From contig CM034613.1 in the NCBI GenBank assembly GCA_020091685.1, forward strand, positions 509,710-573,709: 64,000 nucleotides of DNA, written 5' to 3'. Under the pieces are notes generated by a model. That model searched no databases. It was not told the DNA's origin and worked only from the letters and a program-made list of their open reading frames with translations. The DNA comes from Lutjanus erythropterus. Lineage: Eukaryota > Chordata > Actinopteri > Lutjaniformes > Lutjanidae. The stretch's first letter is position 1, and each line of letters opens with the position of its first letter. Shown in pieces: positions 11,277 to 23,521 of this stretch. The position numbers and the translations under genes were made by a program.

Positions 11277-12000
11277 AATTTTACAACAGCCCATTACAAC
11301 ACAGGAGAGTTTACAACAGCCAATCACAGCACAGGGGTGTTTACAACAGCCAGTCACAGCACAGGGGAGTTTTACAACAGCCAATCACAACTCAGGTTGT
11401 CTTAACAACAGCTAAACACAAAACTAGGGCATTTTACAATAGCCAATCACAGCAGAGGTGGCTTTTACAACAGCTAATCACAGGTTGTTTTTGTACAACA
11501 GCAAATCACCACACAGTGGGAATTTATAACAGCACACAACATCACAACACGGGGTTGTTTTACAACAGCCCATAAAAACACAGGGGAGTATACAACAGCT
11601 AATCACAACACAGGTGGCTTTTATAACAGCCAATCACAACACAGGTTGACCTCACAACAGCCAATCACAAAACAAGGGAGTTTTACAACAGCTAATCACT
11701 ACAGAGTTGGCCTCTACAACAGCCAATCACAACACAGGGTGACTTTACAACAGCCAATCACAGCACAGTTTTTTTTTTCTACAATAGCCAATCACAAAAC
11801 ATGAGTTTCACAACAGCCAGTCACAGCATTGATGGCTTTTACAAAATCCAATCACAAAACGGGAGTTTTACAGCCAATCATAACACATTGGGATGTTACA
11901 GTAGCCATTCATAGCACAAGTTGTTTTTCTCCAACAGCAAATCACCACACAGTGGGATTTTGCAACAGCCAATCACAACACATGAGGATTTTACAGCTTT
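11277..12000. repeat. Minisatellite of about 23 units, each with a CCAATCA-like core
   Basis: Head-to-tail units of about 28-34 bp follow the pattern TTTTACAACAGCCAATCACA plus ACACAGG and a variable G/T stretch. I counted about 23 recognisable units. Many keep an intact CCAATCA, the plus-strand form of the NF-Y (CCAAT-box) core. Units differ by several bases, so the array is old. It is not a CRISPR: the units are contiguous with no unique spacers, and the genome is eukaryotic. Confidence 0.9.
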
Positions 12001-12690
12001 AAGAAGTGTGCGACTAGAAGAACAGAGCACAGTAAACTGATGGTGTTAAAACACGTAGGGCAGAATGAAAGGTTGAAACACTGTACCAACACTGGTACAT
12101 GAAGGAAACTGAAGTAAAGCACGTCAATACTTCTTCATTACTGCTGTTCTGTGGTTTCTGCCACACACTGTGGTGGAAGAATGGAGGAGTTTGTGCTGTT
12201 CACAGCATTAAAAATGACATTTAAACAAAAACCTTTCTTTGCTCAGCTCTAGTATGGTTGGTCAACAAAAATTTCAAAAATTTCCTTTTGGCCTTTGGTG
12301 GCCACAGTTTTCAATTTGGCATGGAGGTCTAAAATGTGTGTGTGAGTTTGTACCCATGAAAATTGGCCTATTATAAAGAGGCTCATAATAACTTCTAAAC
12401 TGATTCATGTAGCATGATCAAACCAAACAGAGCTCCCTTTTCATTAGTGGTTGCATGCTCTTCCACCTACACCTTAGCCACGCCCCCTTTCATAATTCAT
12501 TAACTATTTGTCGTAGATGTAAGGGGGAAATCAAGATGAGGCAGATGAGCTCGTGTTTTCATTCTTCCTGCTTTGGTAGACCCTCTATGGATCCGTTGCT
12601 CTGGACCTGTTCTCGTGCTGCCGGGAAGTGGTTAGTAGTTCATCAGTATGAACTGGTACCCAATTAACAGATAAGCACCCCACGACTATG
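12001..12690. other. Spacer with no recognised gene
   Basis: Mixed-composition spacer. Short open frames occur, but without recognisable domains or splice context. Confidence 0.4.
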
Positions 12691-12694
12691 TGTT

Positions 12695-13290
12695 AAACTG
12701 CCTCAGAGGCATCTTTTATGTCTGCTGTTGTAGACCTCTGCCTCTATGAATTTCCAGTGCCAATGATACATCCCATGGTGGAGCTTGGCTCTCATATTAT
12801 TTCCTCTTCCTCCTTATTACCCTCTGTCTTCTGTTGTCTTAGAAGGCAGTCCATCTTGTCCATCTTCCTGATGCATTCATATTTCTTATCAGTATGTTCT
12901 GGTCACCAACCGTGTGCTGCCATGTTCCAAGGGAGGGAGTAAGGGAGATTTTTTATGGGGGACCTGTGACTCCTTACTGACTGTCCTGACTGTGTTTTGA
13001 AAGCTTGATCTGCTGTACGCAAGGTGGCAACACAACCACAGAGCTATGAGGTATCAGTTCAGCAGTCCTAGCTGTTCATCTCAGGGCGGCATCTTTCTGA
13101 TGATTCATGTAGTCCATATCCTCATCAGTATGTTCTGGTCCCCAAATGACTTTGATGATGTCATGTTCTAAGGGAGGCTTGTGTAACATTAGGGGTCTTA
13201 GCCTGGGGACCCTTAATGGAGGTTTATCCTGACTGGGGTTTGCACCCTGTTCAGGCAGGATCAACACGACCACTGAGCTATCCAGCCTCG
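12695..13290. repeat. Diverged tandem blocks of about 220 bp
   Basis: Sequences around 12860-13070 and 13085-13290 share an ordered set of words: TCAGTATGTTCTGGTC, then CATGTTC-AAGGGAGG, GACCT/GGGGACC, TCCTGACTG, and finally CAACAC-ACCAC-GAGCTAT. A weaker third block precedes them at about 12695. They adjoin an RT fragment and probably derive from the same decayed retroelement. Confidence 0.45.
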
Positions 13291-13520
13291 ATCCAGTCGA
13301 TGTCCTGTTCACTCCAGGTGTACAGCTTGATGTCATCCGTGTATAAGAGGTGGTTGATGGTCACTCCACTTCTGAATCTGTATCCATGTCTTCTCTTTGT
13401 GATGATCTGGGAGACAGGGTTCAGGCCTATGCAGAACTGCAACGGGGACAGCTCCGCACCAAGGAATTCATCTGCATACCATCTGCATCCACAGGGATCT
13501 ACAGAACATAAGAACATTTG
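13278..13520 (-). pseudogene. Non-LTR reverse transcriptase fragment
   Basis: The minus-strand translation contains LSPLQFCIGLNPVSQIITKR, then GYRFRSGVTINHLLYTDDIK. This matches an RT palm region with the catalytic YxDD box present as YTDD, followed by LYTWSEQDID. About 79 codons survive before a stop. Wording of this kind (LSPLLFC..NPLS, then HLLYMDDIKLY) is typical of non-LTR elements of fish and invertebrates. I cannot assign the clade. No endonuclease or 5' portion is seen. Confidence 0.65.
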
Positions 13521-13642
13521 TTGAGACCTAAGGAATGGGACAAGGCCATTTCATTCTTAGTCTTGGTCACAAGGTGAGGGGCCTGTTGGACCTGCTAAAG
13601 GAGCAAGTAATTAAACCAACATCACCAGGAGATGTCCTACAG

Positions 13643-14392
13643 CAGGGCTGTTCAACTTCAATACCAAGTGGGCCGAATAGGAAAATCACTGGGGGTTCGT
13701 GGGCCACACAGAATATTTGTCAACTAATGGCTAAAAATAACTCTTATGTTAGTAGATATATACATGAAATAAACTAGTGACACATATTCCTTTTCTTTCA
13801 CTTTAATGCTTTTACATACGGAGCTTTTTAACCAAGGTCCCTAACCCTCTATAAATAAAACGAGCCATGATTTGTCTTGTAGTGCCTCTTCACACTGTAT
13901 TCTTTCATGACAGATATACATTCATTGCACAGTAAACAGACCGGTTTATTACTTGTCGCAGCAGGTAAAGTAAATAAATATTTGTCTGTCCACTTGCCAT
14001 GGAACTGCCGATTTTCAAAATCAACTTTCCGTCTCTTGGGTTTTGAGAGCGACATGTTGCAACACGACATTAGCTTAGCTAACCAGACTTTACCTCTCTC
14101 ATCTGCGAGCCCTGAGTGCAAGTGCAGAGTGAGCGTGGCAGCCAATTACAGCACACCCCTGTCCAGCATATAGGTGCACGGTGTGACGTAACATTGATGT
14201 AGAGCTATCCAAGTCAAATCAGAACCGTTGAGCCTGAACGGCTCAGGTAAGCTCAGAGATGTAGGCTATCTTTATTTTATTTTATCACATGTATGAAACA
14301 CATGTAATCGTGATTTACCAGCAGTCTTGTGGGCCATACAAAAATTCAAAAGGGCTGTATCCGGCCCGGGGGCCGCTAGTTGAATAGGCCTG
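13643..14392 (-). mobile_element. Non-autonomous hAT element with BED-finger transposase remnant
   Basis: Perfect 8-bp target duplications TCCTACAG lie at 13635-13642 and 14393-14400. Termini are CAGGGCTGTTCAACTT and AGTTGAATAGGCCTG. A 98-codon minus-strand frame (13849-14145) carries KRRKVDFENRQFHGKWTDKY, then a C-x2-C finger (CLLCNECI) with HYKTNH. This resembles the N-terminus of the hAT-Charlie/GTF2IRD2-like transposase group. The catalytic DDE/RNase H region is absent, so it is a deletion derivative. Confidence 0.85.
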
Positions 14393-14690
14393 TCCTACAG
14401 TATGTCTTTTCTTTTAAAACCAGACTGCAGTCAGCCTGTGAGGTTGCAGGGAAGAGGTTGGGAGGTACCAAGGACTGTATGGAGGCCAGGTCAGTTAAGA
14501 AAGCAGTGAAACACACTTTTGATCCAGGGGACTTTGGGTTAGTGTTGGTCCATGGACAATGTGATCAGCTGAGACCTGGTTTTGCTGGTCCATACAGAGT
14601 ACTGACGAAGGTTGGAGACCTGATTTACATCCTGATCGAATGTCTAAAACCAGACTGTGCCACATCAGTTCACTGAAGGCATATAAGGGT
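14393..14690 (+). pseudogene. Ty3/gypsy-type integrase C-terminal fragment
   Basis: The plus frame reads HTFDPGDFGLVLVHGQCDQL, then RPGFAGPYRVLTKVGDLIYI. It matches the C-terminal integrase pattern F.PGD.VLVL... F.GPY.V..K..D..Y seen in Ty3/gypsy LTR elements of fish. It is truncated at both ends and the hAT at 13643-14392 interrupts its left flank. No LTRs were identified, and 14690-15780 holds further unassigned sequence that may belong to the same element. Confidence 0.6.
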
Positions 14691-16500
14691 AGGGAAGAAG
14701 CAGTTTGTTGTGCCAGAGTGTTGAGGAGGAAGGGTTGAGTTCACGTAACCCAGGATTGTCCTCTCTTCCTCCAGACATTGTGAATGCCAGGTTTTATAAC
14801 ACAAAGGCCCATGTTGTGCTTCATGAAAACTTAAATCATCTGACTGAAGCAGGATTAATTAGTGCTAATGAGAGAGTATAGCCTTGAGATCCAGCATACT
14901 GCAGACAAGAACAATGTAACAGCTGGCTCCCTACCCAGAAGCTGAAAAGTTGCTCAGATATATGTTGAAGAGCAGGAGAAAGTTTTAGCTTAAATGAAAA
15001 ACATGAACACTTCTGAGGATTGTCACCTGTAGCTGAAAGCGGGCGTTTAATTTCATTGTAAACAATGATCATGTGATATGACAAAAAAACATGAAAGGTG
15101 ATTTCTTAAAAAAGGATGGATAATAGTAATGGCATGTTAGTCTTTTTTTGAATTAAGGGGTGTCCAAATTTCCCAGAGTTGGATTGCTGTGACAGTCGAT
15201 CCAGGCGGAGCTCAAGTTGGTCTGCCTGGTCTTAGAGTCATGGGTGATCGCAATTATGTTAATGACATCACTAGCGGTGGGGTGTGGGGCTGGGCTGGGG
15301 GTGGACAGTGGCATGGCTTCGTATCCGGCCACCTGGTGGTGCACTGAGGCCTCCAGTATGGGGCGGGTGGTGAGGCAGGGGTGGCCAGGACCACCTCTCT
15401 CTCTTAATATGAAACAATGACCAAAAATAAACCAGGAAAAAAAAAATCAGAACAAAACAGCCAAAGAATGCCACTCCTCAATGGACAGACTCTCTCCAAA
15501 AGGGTCTTGAAATGGTCCAGGTCCAGGACGAGGCATAATTCTTGGGCTACACGTGCAATGTGCCAGTGGCGGACTCTGGGTCTGGGTGCAGCTCAGAAGC
15601 AAGACCTCCCTAAAACTAAAACTGTATACAAAACAAACTAATGGTGGCGACGGGGACTTTACTGACCTGACCCACCTGTTTCCTGCTTTGGCTCTTAGTT
15701 GCGCTGCTCAGGCCTGGGTAGTGGGACTCTCACTCACCTCTTTGGTCCCCCAATTTGCCTCACCCCTCATTGCTGGATAAATATAATTCTAACGGTCACT
15801 ATTGTAATATACTGTACTATATTATTTTATGTTATATCATACTCCACTGCAATATCATATGTTGTGTTACTTTACATTGTATATAATGATAATACTGATA
15901 ATTAGATTATTATTGTATTAATTTATCATTACATAATCATTACAACATTACCACTATAGATTTCCCTTCTCTCCACCGCATATGTTGTTGTTTGTTATCA
16001 CTCTGTTTCACTAATGAAAAAAAAGAACTAGATTCTGTTATGAAAACACATCGACACTGTAGCTTCAACGGCTAACGTTGGTGTTTAGTCTTACTAATTA
16101 TGTACCCCGGGGATTAAAACAAACCAATGCTGACTGCTGGTGTGAAACAGGAAATGATCAGCACTCTCCGGTCTTAAAGCCATAGTCTTTGTTGCTGACT
16201 TTTTTGACATTTTGAAAATGACATTTAAATAACTGAACAATGTCAAAATGGCATAACCTACTGACATGGTGTGTTAAAGAAGGCGCCCCATAAATGTGGT
16301 TCTCAGCATAAATGTGTATGCAGCACCCATTCATTTCTGTACAAAAATATATACTGGGAATTATTTGAAGAGAACTGTAATTTTGATACATTTTAATTAT
16401 AATGGAAATTGTTTTTCCAACTGCTGTTTTTTTAATAACGTAGATTTACTAGCAGAAAGCGTTAATTCCACTTTCTCTTTACAAAACACCAGGAACACAT
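14691..16500. other. Spacer with no recognised gene
   Basis: Open frames at 15150-15780 have Pro/Ser/Trp-rich translations without a recognisable domain. 15780-16000 is AT-rich. Part of the left portion may be decayed LTR retroelement. Confidence 0.4.
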
Positions 16501-18763
16501 CATTTAATTTAGTTTAAAATGTTTTATTTCTTTATAAAATTACATTCACACATTGAGTCCCTTTAGCCTTTGCCTGTTAAACATTACACAGATTTGCTTT
16601 CCTACACAAGAGCCCCTTTACAGCTCTATCAACCATGCACCGGCTCGTCTTCTCTTCCCCGAAGAAACCAAACAACTTTAACAAAAGATTTAAAATTAAA
16701 ATCTTCATTCTCTTTTTACATGGATTAATTTATGAACAAGACAATCACCAAGTTGATTCAGACATTGCATATGATAAGCTGATTGACAAAGTTCAAACTG
16801 GGTATTAAATAAAATGTCACCCAGTGGAGAAGAAAAACATGATTCAGCACACTATTAAAAGAAAGTCCTCTTGAAGGAGAGGAGGGACAGCAGAGGTCAA
16901 CATCAATGATCAGACCTTCAGAAGCAGATCAGCTGCACTTAAAAAATCTTCAAGTGGGTGCATGCTCAAATGTACAGAAAAATGAGAGGAGGATCAAGGC
17001 CTCTGTATGCTTCAAACAAAGTGCTGTCAGGACATTAAACATCTGAATCAAACTTTCTGTATCCTATTTTTGTACCTTTCTCAAACAATGAAACCAGCCA
17101 TGTCCATCTCAGACAGCAACTGGCCAGGTGTGTGGAGGTGTGACAGTAGGCAGGGTTTTGACATCACCTTTGTCAAAAGTGTTCAAAGAGATACTGAAGG
17201 TGCGAGCTGTTACTGCATCATGACTACAAAGATATTCAAGAGAAACAACATTTTTGAAAGAAAGATCGGGGAAGCAGGGAGAGCATCCCACATCTCAGTG
17301 TGCACATTCAGAACAGCTAGAAAAATGTTTGCTTTTGGACGACATGTAGTACACACTGGTTTGTTTGAAGCATGCTAAGGCCTTTATAGAGCCACACAGA
17401 CAAAATATAGTTACACTGAGATCATCGTTCTGAGATTTTGTTAGAAGTCTAAAAAGAGCAAATTACTTAAAATAAAGATTTCTTAGAATATTGAATGTAA
17501 TCTCAGAATTCAAAGTGTGCTTAATGGTATTCCACGTACTATACATGTCTTTGTTTTCAGCAGATCACATGTCAACATATTTTCAGCCTGTCTTCCCCAC
17601 GTGCTCTTCTTCATGCTGACACAGAACATCATTATTCTCTAACATTGTAGAAAACACTCAGATCACACAGTGAGCCATTTCTCTTAGAACATAGACTAAC
17701 ATTCAGAGTTCAGCAGAGGAATACAAGTTGAACTGACCCTGCAGTGCCATTTGCTGATTCTTTAGACAGTTTCTGGCTGAATGTCTGCAGCCTGTTCCTG
17801 CAAACGACCTCTACATTTTCTTCCTTTGTCTAGAAATACACTTGCTCATAGGGGATTTGAGGATGTAGTATATTTTCACTAAACATAATGTAGCAGTAAC
17901 AGTCCAGTATTGACACAGAAGTTCTCCATCTGTACAAATAAGCAAGCAACATGATCAACAGCTCACATGAAGTCGATTCATGTCTGACAGAACTGAGTGA
18001 GAAACTTGGCTGATGGGTACATGGTCTGTCACGAGCCAAGGAACCAAACTTTAGTCAGGTAGATAAAAGGCTAATAAGATTTCAATCCTCTGCATCTTTT
18101 ATTTGAAAGTTTTCAGTAAAACAGTGGCAACTGTGTTTTGAGAATAGATTATGAGATAAATAGTAAGCTCTGAAGATGTTTTGACTGAATCTGAGACTGA
18201 TCATGAAAGCAACTTCATCAGCACAATATAAGATGTAAAGTCAAAGATTTTTGACCAACACGTACATGTAGACAGATGGCTACGATGCAACTAGATCAAA
18301 AAGTACATCCAATAGGGTGCAGGACCTGATTATGAACGACACAAAAATATATCCTTTGAGAACTTGTGTGCTGTTTTATCGCAAAATAAACAGGACTCAG
18401 ATTCAAGATTCCTGTTAATGTTCAAATCACTGCAGAAAAAGCAGCAGCAGCGACAAGCTATACTAAGCCGCGTCTCCACCCAAAGTATTTGAGACTTTGA
18501 GTCACAGGAAATACTTTTCCTTCAGCCCATTGTTGTCTGTTGAAAGACCTGTGAAGACTAGGCAAATTAGTCTGTTACATACGAAAAAAGGTGACGCACA
18601 TCACGCATATCCTGGCAGACCCTTGTGTCCTTGCGAACCTGGAAGTATAATACCAGAAACCAGGTTCATCTTGACCAGCCTGGTCTCCTTCTTTTCTTTT
18701 GTTCTTCTACTTTCTCTCTGTGGCCACACAGCTTCTCATGGCCACTCCCTGTTGGGTGGAGAG
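16501..18763 (-). other. Low-repeat stretch, possible 3' UTR or noncoding transcript
   Basis: In contrast to its surroundings I see no interspersed repeat here. A minus-strand AATAAA (plus TTTATT at about 16523-16528) lies at its low end, as expected for the 3' end of a minus-strand transcript coming from the AP1S1 side. No coding frame is convincing. Whether AP1S1 has such an extended 3' UTR, about 10 kb from its stop, cannot be decided from sequence alone. Confidence 0.25.
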
Positions 18764-19426
18764 TAGAGCTGGGCGGTATGACAAAATTTTCATATCATGT
18801 TTTTTTAAAAAAAAATCATATTGGTTTCACTGTATTTGACGGTATTTTTTTTCATGCAACAGTGTTCTTACCCACATTTTCTTCTAATGAGAAAAGAATT
18901 ACTGCAGCTGACTGGCTTTAAACAGCCCATTTTACTGTCATAAGGATTGTATCATGTTTTTTTTCAGGTCCAGACCATCACATAGCGGGGACGACTATAC
19001 GATTAAACATCCCCACCCAAACTAGTCGGAACCAGAAATACTAGTAGTTAAAAATACTTAAAAATAAAATATTTATTAATATTTCATTCATGCATGATGA
19101 CAGTTATCTGTTGCCTTTAATATTCTATGCACCCGCACGCTAATCTTAACTGCTTTCTGAGTGTTTTCTTAGTGTTAGACTACTCGACTAGTCTAAATTG
19201 GCAGGGAGATTAGTCGGCAGGAATATCCATAGTGCACACGCTCAAGCAAGCACGCCTGTGGTGTTGGTGTGTAGCAGTGAAATGGGTCCCCGCTGAAACA
19301 CTTTCCTGCTGCACACGTTCCAAACGTTGTTTGGGCTATTCACCGGTATGGCGGTATATGAAAAATTAATATCAGAAGAAAATAAAGACCGGTTTTCGGT
19401 ATGAACTGGTATACCACACAGGCCTA
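18764..19426. mobile_element. hAT-type MITE with nested second element
   Basis: Termini TAGAGCTGGGCGGTAT and ATACCACACAGGCCTA are bordered by near-identical 8-bp duplications GTGGAGAG (18756-18763) and GTGGAGAT (19427-19434). Its centre (about 18990-19240) contains a deleted copy of the hAT-Ac-like element at 26792-27359: the words CTTTCTGAGTGTTTTCTTAG, GACTAGTCTAAATT and AGGGAGATTAG recur, as also in 34580-35384. Confidence 0.75.
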
Positions 19427-21597
19427 GTGGAGATTGACATGCACTGGCCCATGCACTGCCTTTGGCTCCTTGTTTAAATTCCTACGCCAGTAGACGCTTT
19501 GGCGGTCAAAGCCATCGACAATCCCTAACCCTCTAAACGTAACCCTTTCAGTGGATGTGCACAAACAACGCTCCAAAGGAATTAGCAGCATGATACACTG
19601 GATAGCCATCATGTGCACACAGTTAGATGCAAACATATCACTGGCACAATGGACAGCATTACTGCAGAAGTGAAAAAAGATAATTAAGCTGTTGAAAATG
19701 TTGCAGGTGGAAACCACTGCATAGATACAGTTCATTCAGTTAGGGACCCATCAACCTAGCTGCTCACACAGTGTAAAAGCTTCAATCTCTGCATCTTAAA
19801 GCATTTTTCGCTTGAAGAGATAAACTAACGTCTTTCTGACAGTCCTTTTTCTGCTATGGTTGAGCTGAAGGAACTCTGAGCAAGACAGCAAGGCATGGGA
19901 TACATGAAAAACAGTCAAGTTAAAACTACACTGTAGATGCAAGAGTCCAAGTTCACATCAAGCATTTTACAACAACCATCTCCCTGTCTTTCCTTGATTA
20001 GAACAGCTGTGAATGAACAAAGGAAAAACAAAGACAATTCATTTCCTATCAGAGATAAGAACATGGTGTTTGTCCACAACTCCTGAGAGGACAGAACACA
20101 AATTATATCCCTGTATGATAAAAAAAAAAAACATGCATACAGTTTGAGGCAAGACAAGAAAAAATGTAACAAAAGCATAAGCAACAGACATTGAAACAAA
20201 ATCTGGAAGTCATATTGTGAGATTGCTTACAAGATATTATTTTCCAAAAAATATGACCGTTTCAGCTGTATGAAATGAGAAATTCATGCACTTTTCCTAA
20301 GATACCATATCATCCACTCCTATTTAAGGTGATTTTTATGAAAGCACTGACAGCGATACCCCACATTGTTACTGTGTCAACACTGATGTTAAGTCAAAAA
20401 GATTTATGTGGCCAAGCTCTAACCAGTCTATGGGCAGTTCACTGGAAACCCTACTGCATGGTCACTTTGTAAGAAATAATCATTTTGGAGTTTATGATAA
20501 CCATTATTCAGGATATATTAAATTACAGAAAGTGAAACTTAGCAGCAGTTCTTGCAGAGTATTTTGCTTCTTAAAATCTCATCTTGCCTGATGAGGTAAG
20601 ATGAGAGAACATTAATAAAGCTGCTCGCAGACAACTTACATTAATTTATTTTCCTTAATTGTTTTTCCAGGCTCTGGTTCACTATATTTGATGAGCTATT
20701 ATACATGCCCTACATGTGATATATTCTAACCTGACACACCAGGTGTTTTTTTGTTTTTGTTTTTTTAACACAGAACCATCTGGGAAGTTGTCCTTAGAAA
20801 CTATTCAGAAAAGGGCAGGCACTTTCAAAAAAAGATGATTGGATGAACCATCTGTGTATCACATCTAAAAAGAGCAAAAACCTATTTTCCATGGAGAAAA
20901 GACTGCAGTGCCATTCTTTATGCTTCTTTCTTTCTGATATAACTGATGCTATCTACACTTAAGTATTCAGGAGTCACAATTGTTTGTTAGAGACAAGTCG
21001 CCTCCACGGACGCTTGGTGCTGTCATCTCACCTCAAACAACACCCATAGCTGCCAGGAAGTCCCTCCTAGGATGCTGATTGGTGGTGCGGACACAAACTG
21101 ATAACTTGAAGCCTGGCAAGATGGATTCTCTCATGATCTCGCAAATCCAGCTGCCTCACAAGGTAGAACATATTCAACCTTGTATATATTTCTGTGTATT
21201 ACATTTTTTGTAGTTAAGTAAGAGCAGAGCAGTGCATCTTCCCTAGTGAAACAATCTATGTAGCTGATGGAATGATCACATTCAGGAGTTGGAATCTCTT
21301 AGTTAACTTTCACTCATATAAGATAAATAGTTTCACTTTATCAGTTTCATAGTTCTGCATCAGCAATTCCAGTCTTTGGAAAAAGTAGATGGTAAAAAAA
21401 TAAGGTTTGCAATTAAAGCAGACACCACAGTCTCTTCAATTTAGGTTTGGATTACTTTTAACTTTGTTACAAATGGATACGAAAGGACCCCAATGAGTTG
21501 AGTCAATTTTGGATTCAGATTTAATAGAATGCTATCAAACCATGACACTATGTGTGAGCATAAACATAAGATATTTGTGCATTTGTGGGACCACAGA
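19427..21597. other. Spacer with no recognised gene
   Basis: AT-rich DNA with short T- and A-runs. No domain, splice structure or clear repeat could be supported. Confidence 0.4.
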
Positions 21598-22355
21598 TAT
21601 ACCAATCAGCCACAACATTAAAACCACTTGGCTCAGATCGTAATATTGTGTAGGTCCCCACTCAACAGCTCTTATGTGTCTGACTCGTCAAGACCTCTGA
21701 AGGAGTCCTGTGGTATCAGGAACCAAGATGTTAGCAGCAGATGCTTTAAGTCCTGTAAGTTGTGGGGTGGAGCCTCCATGGATCAGATTTCTTGTTCCAG
21801 CACATCCTACAGATGTTTGACCAGACTGAGACCTGGAGAGTCTGAAGGCCAAGTAAACTCCTTGTCAACAACAGGCCACTTCCACGGTCCAGTTCGGACA
21901 CTCACATGTCCACTGTAGGTGGTTTTGGTGGTGGGCAGGGGTTTGTGTGGGCACCCTGATTGATTAGCGAAGCACTGTGTGTTCAGACATCTTTCCATCA
22001 GAGCCAGCACTCTCCTTTTTAGCCGTTTGTGCTACAGTAGCTCTTCTGTGGGATTGGACCAGATGGGCTAGCCTTCACTCCCCACGAGCATCACTGAGCC
22101 TTGGGTGCTCATGACCCTGTCACTGGTTCACTGACTGTCCTTCCTTGAGCATTTTTGGGAGGTACTAACCACAGCATACCAGGAGCACCCCACAAGACTC
22201 AGTCTTGTCAAAGTTGCTCAGATCATCATGCTGCCCATTTTTCCTACTTCCAACATGTGTTTGCTGCCTAACACATCCCATGGTGCCTTTGTGGCGAGAT
22301 GATCAGTGTTTCACTTCACCTGTCAGTGGTTTTAATGTTGTGGCAGATCAGTGTA
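21598..22355. mobile_element. TIR element ending GCCACAACATTAAAACCACT
   Basis: Inverted termini GCCACAACATTAAAACCACT (about 21609-21628) and its complement (22325-22344) bound about 750 bp. The interior has a typical fish-repeat wording (GACCAGACTGAGACCTGGAG, then TCTGAAGGCCAAGTAAACTC). No transposase coding is seen. Open frames inside it are not genes. Confidence 0.75.
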
Positions 22356-23520
22356 CACTTGACAGAAACTTACCTGCCCACTTAATGACATTAAATTATT
22401 AGTCTAATTACAAGCGGAAAAAACTATTTCTATCTCACTAAAGAAACCATGCTGATACAGTATGTTGATGCAGGACTTTTAAACTAAAGAACAAACCAAA
22501 ACCTGACTTAAAAACTGAGGTATGGATCCACCATGGTTAATTGTCACGCCCCTAATGAATACATTCAAAACTGGTTGCAGGCGTACTACTGTAAGAAATG
22601 CACTTTGTTCAAATTAAATGCCAGTTTAACAAACTTGAACAATATGAGCCCCGCTTACAGAAAAAGCATTTATATGTGATCCTACTCTTTTTCTTTACTG
22701 GCTTCCAATGCATTGGTTGCTCATCCTGCCTAAGGTGGCATTTCACACAGAAATCTGATTTATATTACCCATATCAACAAGCACACCATCAAAAAAATAA
22801 AAGATGAAACACTGTAAAAACATGTATGGGACCATATGATACACTTGTCTAAAATTCACTTTATTCTAATTGCCTTTCAATCCAGTTCTAACATGTAGTA
22901 CCAGCAGAACAATATCAAGTTTGACTTGATTAAACTCTGCTCATTTTCATTCGTTTTCTGTGTTTGCATCCTCCTGTCTGGAGGAAAACTAAGTGGGATG
23001 TGATTCTCAGTTGCACTTAAATTGCATAAGACAGACTCGACATCTCCATCTCGTCTGGTACATCAGTCCACTGACAGTATATATGAATGGCTCATATGTG
23101 AACAAGTTATTTTAGGTTGTGATGGAAATCTCAAATGTCTTTGGTTCATTATTCACAATCCACGATGCAGTTTATCACTCTGTGCCCGTCATGTTAGGTA
23201 AGATGGGCCGATCACAGAATGGTACAACTCTGCCTTTATGAGCAAAATTCAATAGAAATTCTGAAAACATCAAGTGTAATTCAAATTATTATAATAATAT
23301 ACTAACAGATGTTGTGACAAGACCTCAGGATTAGTACATTGAGAGAGTGGAGCCTGAAGACAAAGGAAAATTCTGTTTTCTTACAACCTCAGTCTTATGT
23401 CGTAGTTACGGCCCTCAATCCTATTGGTTATGATATCAGTTGAGATCTGGGGCAACAAGAACAGCCATATTATTTATATCCAAACTAAAATGAGAATGAA
23501 GGTGAAAGTTTAAATTATTA
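22356..23520. other. Spacer with no recognised gene
   Basis: Mixed AT-rich spacer. No gene, RNA or clear repeat supported. Confidence 0.4.
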
Positions 23521-23521
23521 C

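Noticed and set aside
11277..12000. CRISPR-like repeated array
   Set aside because: Units are contiguous and diverged with no unique spacers, and the surrounding genes are vertebrate. It is a minisatellite.
17007..17378. 123-aa plus-strand frame
   Set aside because: No recognisable domain, signal peptide or splice context. It lies in a region better explained as minus-strand UTR or noncoding DNA.
21628..22402. Three frames of 65-96 aa
   Set aside because: They lie inside a TIR element and have no transposase motif.
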